A DNA stretch of 64,000 nucleotides from JAWKSY01 sp041402125 (GTDB lineage: Bacteria > Planctomycetota > GCA-002687715 > DRQF01). The position numbers and the translations under genes are program-made. The stretch covers positions 1-64,000 of the forward strand of contig JAWKSY010000009.1 in NCBI GenBank assembly GCA_041402125.1, written 5' to 3'. Below are positions 58,380-64,000 of this stretch, piece after piece (the stretch's first letter is position 1; every line of letters starts with the position of its first letter). The notes beneath the pieces are model-generated. The model was given only the letters and a program-made list of their open reading frames with translations, ran no database searches and was not told where the DNA came from.

Positions 58380-60818
58380 TCAGACGTCGACCTGCTTCAC
58401 GTCGAGGGCGTTCTCCTCGATGAACTCGCGGCGCGGCGCGACGGCCTCGCCCATGAGGACGTTGAACATGTTGTCCGTCTCGCCGATGTCCTCGACCGTA
58501 ACCTTCAGAAGGGTCCGGGTTTCCGGGTCCATCGTGGTCTCCCAGAGCTGCTCGGGGTTCATCTCGCCGAGACCCTTGTAGCGCTGGATCTCGAGGCCCT
58601 TGCTGCCGGCCTTGCGGACGATCTCGGGCAATTCGCCGAGCTCGAAGAGCGCCGAGGTCTCGCCCTCGATGTCGATGCAGAAGGGAGAGGAGTCGGGGTC
58701 GGCGTAGCCGACGGAGCGGACCTGGAGGTCCGCGGCGGACAGGCCCTGGGCGGCGAGGGATCGGAGCGAGCGCTCGAGGACGGCCCGCTCGTGGATCTCC
58801 ACGCGCGTCGCCACCGGGAACTCCGGGTTCTCCGGCAGCTCGCCGTGCTCGACGACCTCGGTCTCGCGGCCTTCGGACTCGCGCCAGCCGGCCACGATCG
58901 ATCGCTCCTCCTCCGCGGTGTGGACGAAGTGCTCCTCGCCGCGGAAGCGCAGCATCACTCCCGGGAGCGCGCCGTCGCGAGCGAGCCCCAGGTAGGAGAG
59001 CAGGTCGACGCCCCGACGCATGAGGCCCAGCCGCTGGCCCTGGAGGTCCGCGATCGCGCGGCAGAGGGCGCCGAGCTCCTCGCCGTGGAGGGCGCGGTCG
59101 ATGCCGTCGGCGCGGCGGAAGAAGCGGGCCCGCTGGGTTCCCACCTCGAACAGCATCGCGTTCATCTCGCCGTCCGTCTTCACGTAGCGCTCGTTGCTCT
59201 TCTGCTTGATCTTGTAGAGCGGCGGCTGCGCGATGTAGATGTGCCCGTTCTCCACGAGCTGAGGCATCTGCCGGTAGAAGAAGGTCAGCAACAGGGTGCG
59301 GATGTGACTGCCGTCGACATCGGCGTCCGTCATGATGATGACGTTCTTGTAGCGCAGCTTGGACAGGTCGAAGTCGTCGGTGCCGATGCCGGTGCCGAGC
59401 GCGGTGATGATCGTCCGGATTTCCGAGTGGCCGAGCATCTTGTCGATGCGGGCCTTCTCGACGTTCAGGATCTTTCCCTTCAGGGGGAGGATCGCCTGGT
59501 AGCGACGGTCGCGGCCCTGCTTCGCGGAGCCACCGGCCGAATCACCCTCGACGAGGAAGAGCTCCGAGCGGTCGCGATCGCGCGAGGAACAGTCCGACAG
59601 CTTGCCCGGAAGGCCGGCCCCGCCGAGCGCGCCCTTGCGTCGCACGAGCTCGCGGGCCCGACGGGCCGCCTCGCGCGCGGCGCTGGCGTCGACGGCCTTG
59701 CGGATCACCGCCTTCGCGGTGTTGGGGTTCTCCTCGAGGTACTGCGCGAGCTGCTCGGCGACGAGGGTCTCGACGATGCCCTGGATGTCGCGGTTGGCGA
59801 GCTTGATCTTCGTCTGGCTCTCGAACTTCGGCTCGGGGAGCCGCACCGAGATGACGGACGCGAGTCCCTCGCGGAAGTCCTCTCCGGAGAGCGTCTTGCC
59901 GTCCTTGATCAGGCCGAGCTGACGGCCGTAGTTGTTCATCGTGCGCGTGAGCGCGGTCTTGAAGCCGGACAGGTGGCTGCCGCCCTCGCGCGTGTTGATC
60001 GTGTTCGCGAAGGTGTAGGTGACGTCGCTGTAGCTGTCGTTGTACTGCAGCGCGACCTCGACGCTCACCGCGCCCTTCTCGGCCTGGAAGTAGATGATGT
60101 CCTCGTGGATCGCGTTGCGCTTCTCGTTGAGGTGGCGCACGAAGGCGATGATGCCGTCCTCGTAGCGGTAGTGGTGCTCGCTCGAGTCGCGCTCGTCGAT
60201 GAAGGTGATCGCCACGCCGGCGTTGAGGAAGGCCAGCTCGCGGAGGCGCGTGCGGAGCGTCGTCGCGTCGAACTCCGTCGTCGAGAAGATCTCGTGGTCC
60301 GGCTTGAAGCGGAGCTTCGTGCCGGTGCGATCGGTGTCGCCGGCGATCGACATCGGCCGCGCGGTGACGCCGCGCTCGAAGCGGAGCTGGTGGACCTTGC
60401 CGTCCTGGCAGACCTCCAGCTCCACCCACTCCGAGAGGAAGTTCACGACGGAGACGCCGACGCCGTGCAGTCCGCCCGAGACCTTGTAGTTGTCGTCGCT
60501 GAACTTCCCGCCCGCGTGGAGCTTGGTCATGACGATCTCGACCGCGGGCTTGCCCTCGGTCGGGTGGATCCCGCAGGGGATGCCGCGGCCGTTGTCCCGC
60601 ACGGACACGGACTGGTCGGTGTGGATCGTGACGACGACCTCGGTGGCGTGTCCGTTCTGGGCCTCGTCGATGGAGTTGTCGACGACCTCGTAGACGAGGT
60701 GGTGCAGCCCGTACTCGTAGGTGTCACCGATGTACATGTCCGGGCGCTTGCGCACCGCGTCGATGCCTTCGAGGACCTTGATCGTGGACGCGTCGTACTT
60801 CTTGGGCGTGTCGCTCAT
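58380..60818 (-). CDS. gyrB: DNA gyrase subunit B
   Basis: An 812-residue type IIA topoisomerase B subunit. The GHKL ATPase domain has VYEVVDNSIDEA, VSVRDNGRGIP, LHAGGKFSDDNYKVSGGLHGVGVSVVN and VNEKRN-like HLNEKRNAIHE. The transducer is followed by the TOPRIM domain with LFLVEGDSAGGSAKQGRDR and MTDADVDGSHI. The C-terminal RYKGLGEMNPEQLWETTMDPETRTLLKV contacts GyrA. The length is normal. The ATG overlaps the DUF721 stop (ATGA). Confidence 0.97.
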   Translation of the reverse strand: MSDTPKKYDASTIKVLEGIDAVRKRPDMYIGDTYEYGLHHLVYEVVDNSIDEAQNGHATEVVVTIHTDQSVSVRDNGRGIPCGIHPTEGKPAVEIVMTKLHAGGKFSDDNYKVSGGLHGVGVSVVNFLSEWVELEVCQDGKVHQLRFERGVTARPMSIAGDTDRTGTKLRFKPDHEIFSTTEFDATTLRTRLRELAFLNAGVAITFIDERDSSEHHYRYEDGIIAFVRHLNEKRNAIHEDIIYFQAEKGAVSVEVALQYNDSYSDVTYTFANTINTREGGSHLSGFKTALTRTMNNYGRQLGLIKDGKTLSGEDFREGLASVISVRLPEPKFESQTKIKLANRDIQGIVETLVAEQLAQYLEENPNTAKAVIRKAVDASAAREAARRARELVRRKGALGGAGLPGKLSDCSSRDRDRSELFLVEGDSAGGSAKQGRDRRYQAILPLKGKILNVEKARIDKMLGHSEIRTIITALGTGIGTDDFDLSKLRYKNVIIMTDADVDGSHIRTLLLTFFYRQMPQLVENGHIYIAQPPLYKIKQKSNERYVKTDGEMNAMLFEVGTQRARFFRRADGIDRALHGEELGALCRAIADLQGQRLGLMRRGVDLLSYLGLARDGALPGVMLRFRGEEHFVHTAEEERSIVAGWRESEGRETEVVEHGELPENPEFPVATRVEIHERAVLERSLRSLAAQGLSAADLQVRSVGYADPDSSPFCIDIEGETSALFELGELPEIVRKAGSKGLEIQRYKGLGEMNPEQLWETTMDPETRTLLKVTVEDIGETDNMFNVLMGEAVAPRREFIEENALDVKQVDV

Positions 60819-61165
60819 TCGTTTCGCTCGTGACCGGGGCGCCTCGCCGAGGGGAAGGCGCCGAGCCTGAATCTGACGTCGCGGAGCGCGGGGTTGCCCT
60901 CGAGCTCCTCTCGCAGGGCATCGAGCAGCTCGATGCGACGGAACTGCGCGAGCTCCGCGCAGAGAGGCGGCGAGTCCACCTCGATGACGGCGGTGCCGTC
61001 CTTCCAGCCTCCGACCCGAGTGCCGGAGATCCGCCGGGACGCGGTGATGCGCTCCCAGGCGTTGATGATGCGATGGCGGGGCTCGACCTGTTCGCGCCGC
61101 TTGACGTCCAGCAGGCCGCGCACGATCTCGCCGAGGGTCTCGGGGTCCCGCCGGGAATCCGTCAT
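60815..61165 (-). CDS. DUF721 (DciA-like) protein
   Basis: A 116-residue protein of the DUF721 family: the core RRDPETLGEIVRGLLDVKRREQVEPRHRIINAWERITASRRISGTRVGGWKDGTAVIEVDSPPLCAELAQFRRIELLDALRE matches the KH-like domain of DciA, the helicase loader that replaces DnaC in most bacteria. The gene lies between dnaN and gyrB, where recF-related order would place recF and this gene, and overlaps both neighbours (TGATG, ATGA). It could serve as the replicative helicase operator. Confidence 0.84.
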   Translation of the reverse strand: MTDSRRDPETLGEIVRGLLDVKRREQVEPRHRIINAWERITASRRISGTRVGGWKDGTAVIEVDSPPLCAELAQFRRIELLDALREELEGNPALRDVRFRLGAFPSARRPGHERNE

Positions 61166-62277
61166 CAGCCGTTGCGCATCGTCACGGGCATGATGACGTA
61201 GATGAGGCCCTCCTCGCCGCGGACGACCGCCGGCGCGTTCGGGCGCGAGAAGCCGAGCTCCACCTCGTCGGCATCGAAGACCTTGAGCCCCTCGATGACG
61301 TAGTCGGGATTGAAGGCGATGGCGAAGGCCTCGCCCTCGAAGTCGGGGGCGTCGACCTCGATCCGGGCGTCGCCGGCGTCGAGGGCGTGCGCCGAGAGGC
61401 GCGCGACGCCCTCCGCGAGTTCGAAGCGCACCGAGCGGGTCTCGTGGCTGGTCAGGAGCGCCGCCTGCCGGAAGGCGCTCGCGAGCTCCTCCCGCGAGAA
61501 GCGGACCCGGATCGGGGTCTCCTTGGGAATGACCGCCTGGTAGTTGGGGAAGCTGCCCTCGACGAGCCGCGAGGAGATCACGGCGCGTGTCGTGTGGAGC
61601 ATGATCTCCTTGTCGTCGAGCGCCATGCGGACGGTGTCGTCCTCGTCCGTCATGACCTTCTCGAAGACGGCGAGCGCGCGGGCGGGAACGATGGGGCCGG
61701 CGGAGACGGCATCCGAGCCGTCGATCCCGACCTCCTTCATCGCGAGGCGCTTGCCGTCGGTCGCCACCATGCGGGCGACGTCGCCCTCGATGAGGAGCTT
61801 CGCGCCGTTGAAGGCGAAGCGCGACTTCTCGCGAGCGACCGCGAACTGGGTCTTGCGGATCAGGGTGACCAGCTTCTGGCGATCGAGCCCGAAGGCCCGG
61901 TCCGAGGGGAACTCCGGCAGGTGCGGGAACTCCTCCGGCGATTCGCTCAGGAGGTTGAAGGCGGCCCGTCCGGCCTCGATCCGGACCTTGCCCAGCTCGT
62001 CGCTCGAGAAGTCGACGGTGTCGGTCGTGCACTCGCGGAGGATGGACGCGACCCGGGAGGCGGGCAGGACGGCCTCGCCGACGGCGTCGACGCGCTCGAG
62101 GGGAACGTCGAAGCGGATCGAGAGCTCGAGATCGGTGGCCTCCAGGCGGGCGCGGGAGGCGTCGTCCACGACGAGGTGGACGTGGCTCAGGATGGCCCGG
62201 ATCGGACGGCTCGGGATGATCGTCCCGACGACCTGGAAGGCCTCGAGCAGGGCCTGACGCTTGGCGGTGAATCTCAT
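61165..62277 (-). CDS. dnaN: DNA polymerase III sliding clamp (beta subunit)
   Basis: A 370-residue protein with the three clamp domains. MRFTAKRQALLEAFQVVGTIIPSRPIRAILSHVHLVV and the end FNPDYVIEGLKVFDADEVELGFSRPNAPAVVRGEEGLIYVIMPVTM are characteristic (the hydrophobic cleft VIMPVTM). The ATG at 62277 is preceded by a TATACT box (62329-62334). It is separated from dnaA by 201 bp, and its stop shares a base with the DUF721 start. Confidence 0.96.
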   Translation of the reverse strand: MRFTAKRQALLEAFQVVGTIIPSRPIRAILSHVHLVVDDASRARLEATDLELSIRFDVPLERVDAVGEAVLPASRVASILRECTTDTVDFSSDELGKVRIEAGRAAFNLLSESPEEFPHLPEFPSDRAFGLDRQKLVTLIRKTQFAVAREKSRFAFNGAKLLIEGDVARMVATDGKRLAMKEVGIDGSDAVSAGPIVPARALAVFEKVMTDEDDTVRMALDDKEIMLHTTRAVISSRLVEGSFPNYQAVIPKETPIRVRFSREELASAFRQAALLTSHETRSVRFELAEGVARLSAHALDAGDARIEVDAPDFEGEAFAIAFNPDYVIEGLKVFDADEVELGFSRPNAPAVVRGEEGLIYVIMPVTMRNG

Positions 62278-62328
62278 GGCGGGCTCTTCCCTCGGGGGGC
62301 GCCGAAGGCCCCGTCTTGCGATGGCCCG

Positions 62329-62334
62329 AGTATA
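62329..62334 (-). promoter_or_regulatory. -10 box of dnaN
   Basis: TATACT (5/6 to the consensus) on the minus strand, 52 bp upstream of the dnaN ATG, in an otherwise GC-rich gap. The -35 region (TGTTCC with 17 bp spacing) is poor. Confidence 0.42.
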
Positions 62335-62478
62335 CGAAGACGGACCCCGTCGGAACAGGCCGGCGGCCCCCCGGGGGCCGCTCGCAAGTTTCCTTCGGAT
62401 CGAGTCTTAGGCCGCGCGCTCCGCCGGGTGGGGAGGGGCCGGGATCCGGGGGCGGAGAGGCCTCGCGGGGAGGGGGGA

Positions 62479-63900
62479 TCAGCGCTGTTCGAGGCGCCGG
62501 ATCAGGCTCTCGACGAGGGCCCGGAACTGCTGGTCGGAGTCGAGCCGCTTCCGGACCCGATCGCAGCCGTAGATGACCGTCGAGTGGTCGCGGCCGCCGA
62601 AGTACCCCCCGATCTCGGAGAGGGAGAGGTTCGTCAGCTCGCGGATGAGGTACATGCAGATCTGGCGCGGCAAGGTGATCGACTGGAAGCGCTTCTTGGA
62701 CTGCAGGTCGGAGAGCCGGACGCCGTAGTGATCCGTGACGAGCTCGATGATCTGCTCGATCGAGACGCGCCGGGCGCCGATGTCCACCAGTCCGTCGAGG
62801 GAGGCCTTCGCGGTGTCGACCGAGACCGGCTGCCCCATCAGGGCGGCGAAGCCGAGGAGACTCGTCACCGCGCCCTCGAGCTCACGGATGCTCCCCCGGA
62901 TCGCGTCGGCGAGGTACTCGGCGACGTCGTCGGGCACGTCGACCCCCTCGCTCTGCGCCTTCTTCCGGATGATCGACAGGCGCGTCTCGTAGGTCGGCGC
63001 CTCGATCTCGCAGACCATGCCCCACTTGAAGCGCGAGACGAGCCGCTCCTCGAGCTGCGGGATCTCGCGCGGCGGGCTGTCCGACGAGAGGATGATCTGC
63101 TTCTGGTCGTTGTAGAGCGCGTTGAAGGTGTGGAAGAACTCCTCCTGGGTGTGGTCCTTGTTCGCGAGGAAGTGGATGTCGTCGATCACGAGGACATCGA
63201 GGCCGCGGTAGCTCGCGCGGAAGGACTCGACCCGGTTGCGCCCGAGGGCGCTGATGAAGGAGTTGATGAACACCTCGCACGGAACGAAGTGCATCTTGGT
63301 GTTCGGATTCCGCCGGTAGAGCTCGTGGCAGATCGCCTGCAGGAGGTGCGTCTTGCCGAGGCCGAGCTTGCCGTGGATGAAGAGCGGGTTGTAGGTCCGC
63401 CCGACGCCCTCGACGACCGCGAGCGCGGCCGCGTGGGCGAGTCGGTTGCTCGGGCCGACGACGAAGTTCGAGAAGGTGTAGGCCGGATTGAGCGAGAGCG
63501 CCCCGGCCCGCGGGGGCTCCGGCGGTCGCACCGCGGGAAGCGGGCGCGGCGCGGGCGCCTCCTGCGTCGTTCCCTGCGCGCTCGCCGCGGCGACGGTCTC
63601 CGCCGTTTCCGGCTCGCGCGCGCCCTCCGGCCGCGACAGCTTGTCGTCGACGACGAAGTCGATGCGTCCGAAGGACCAGCCCGCCGTCCGGCCGGAGACG
63701 GTCGCGATGAGGTCGCGGTACTTGCGCCCGAGCCAGGTCGCGCCGAACTCGTTCTCGGTGCCGATGAGCAGACGCTCCTCGGTGGCCTCGAGGCACCGCG
63801 TGCGCGCGAACCAGGTCGCGTACTGACCGTCGGTCAGCTCCTCCGAGATCGTCGTCAGGACGCGGTCCCAGAAGCGCGCGATGTCGTTGACCTGCTTCAT
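62479..63900 (-). CDS. dnaA: chromosomal replication initiator DnaA
   Basis: A 473-residue initiator. Domain I (about 1-75) begins VNDIARFWDRVLTTISEELTDGQYATWFARTRCLE; domain II is an Ala/Pro-rich linker. AAA+ domain III has Walker A NPLFIHGKLGLGKTHLLQAI (GKLGLGKT rather than the usual GGVGLGKT), Walker B LDVLVIDDIHFLANK and RFKWGMVCEI near the arginine-finger region. Domain IV has the DnaA-box signature GGRDHSTVIYGCDRV. The ATG at 63900 is preferred since GAGG precedes it; an earlier in-frame ATG (63972) would add 24 residues. It is first in a cluster with dnaN, DUF721 and gyrB. Confidence 0.95.
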   Translation of the reverse strand: MKQVNDIARFWDRVLTTISEELTDGQYATWFARTRCLEATEERLLIGTENEFGATWLGRKYRDLIATVSGRTAGWSFGRIDFVVDDKLSRPEGAREPETAETVAAASAQGTTQEAPAPRPLPAVRPPEPPRAGALSLNPAYTFSNFVVGPSNRLAHAAALAVVEGVGRTYNPLFIHGKLGLGKTHLLQAICHELYRRNPNTKMHFVPCEVFINSFISALGRNRVESFRASYRGLDVLVIDDIHFLANKDHTQEEFFHTFNALYNDQKQIILSSDSPPREIPQLEERLVSRFKWGMVCEIEAPTYETRLSIIRKKAQSEGVDVPDDVAEYLADAIRGSIRELEGAVTSLLGFAALMGQPVSVDTAKASLDGLVDIGARRVSIEQIIELVTDHYGVRLSDLQSKKRFQSITLPRQICMYLIRELTNLSLSEIGGYFGGRDHSTVIYGCDRVRKRLDSDQQFRALVESLIRRLEQR

Positions 63901-64000
63901 CACCCAACCTCGACTCTGGACGGACGGAGACTGGTCACGGGTCGGACCCGATCTCTCGAAGACGTCGCTCATCGGAAATGTGTGCGTCGTGTCCGCGCCG

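Noticed and set aside
62278..62478. Replication origin in the dnaA-dnaN gap
   Set aside because: No DnaA-box-like TTATCCACA repeats or AT-rich unwinding element was seen there.

Overview
This is a GC-rich bacterial chromosome segment (roughly 70% G+C by eye) with mostly tight, overlapping gene pairs. The contents suggest Planctomycetota or a neighbouring diderm lineage: a dnaA-dnaN-DUF721-gyrB replication cluster, a Hanks-type kinase fused to TPR-like repeats, an HEAT/von Willebrand A secreted protein, Kdo and lipopolysaccharide-transport genes, and many secreted proteins of unknown function. This assignment is inferred from gene content; no rRNA marker is present.

Layout. 1-6.4 kb: a cut-off amidohydrolase, the magnesium transporter mgtE, an unknown protein, a TPR protein, a tRNA-queuosine mannosyltransferase homologue and a LeuA-family enzyme. 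6.4-9.8 kb (minus): a small HExxH protein, a small exported protein and four tandem DUF4328-type membrane paralogues. 9.8-16 kb: a B12-binding radical SAM enzyme, an M20 peptidase with an anchored partner, and a repetitive exported protein with poly-aspartate runs. 16-24.3 kb: a PcrA/UvrD helicase whose N-terminus carries about six apparent single-base deletions, a candidate structured RNA with terminator, a frameshifted LolA-like/GyrI-like protein, a degenerate SDR, a cysteine-rich regulator with a putative anti-sigma partner, an M28 peptidase and another frameshifted gene.

24.3-41.3 kb: a HEAT/VWA protein behind a leader terminator, RNase D, a large hybrid histidine kinase facing a response-regulator diguanylate cyclase, a sugar isomerase-like protein, two genes for undecaprenyl-linked glycan synthesis, a class V aminotransferase and a Ser/Thr kinase. 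41.3-49.4 kb: a REP/MITE-like inverted repeat, rsmB-fmt, a thioredoxin-like secreted protein, a structured palindrome, argR with a 40-bp palindromic terminator, a lipoprotein, and scpA with an M50 protease.

49.5-56.5 kb is an outer-membrane biogenesis operon: kdsD, kdsC, a 934-residue LptC/LptA-like protein, an LptD-like protein and a TatA/B protein. 56.6-64 kb holds an HDOD-GGDEF protein and gyrB, a DUF721/DciA gene, dnaN and dnaA, all on the minus strand, so the origin may lie just beyond the right edge.

No tRNA, rRNA, CRISPR array, prophage or complete insertion sequence was recognised. The least explained signals are the structured RNA near 18.4 kb, the LolA-GyrI fusion, the paired four-cysteine regulator, the poly-Asp protein, the quadruplicated DUF4328 genes and the giant LPS-transport protein.
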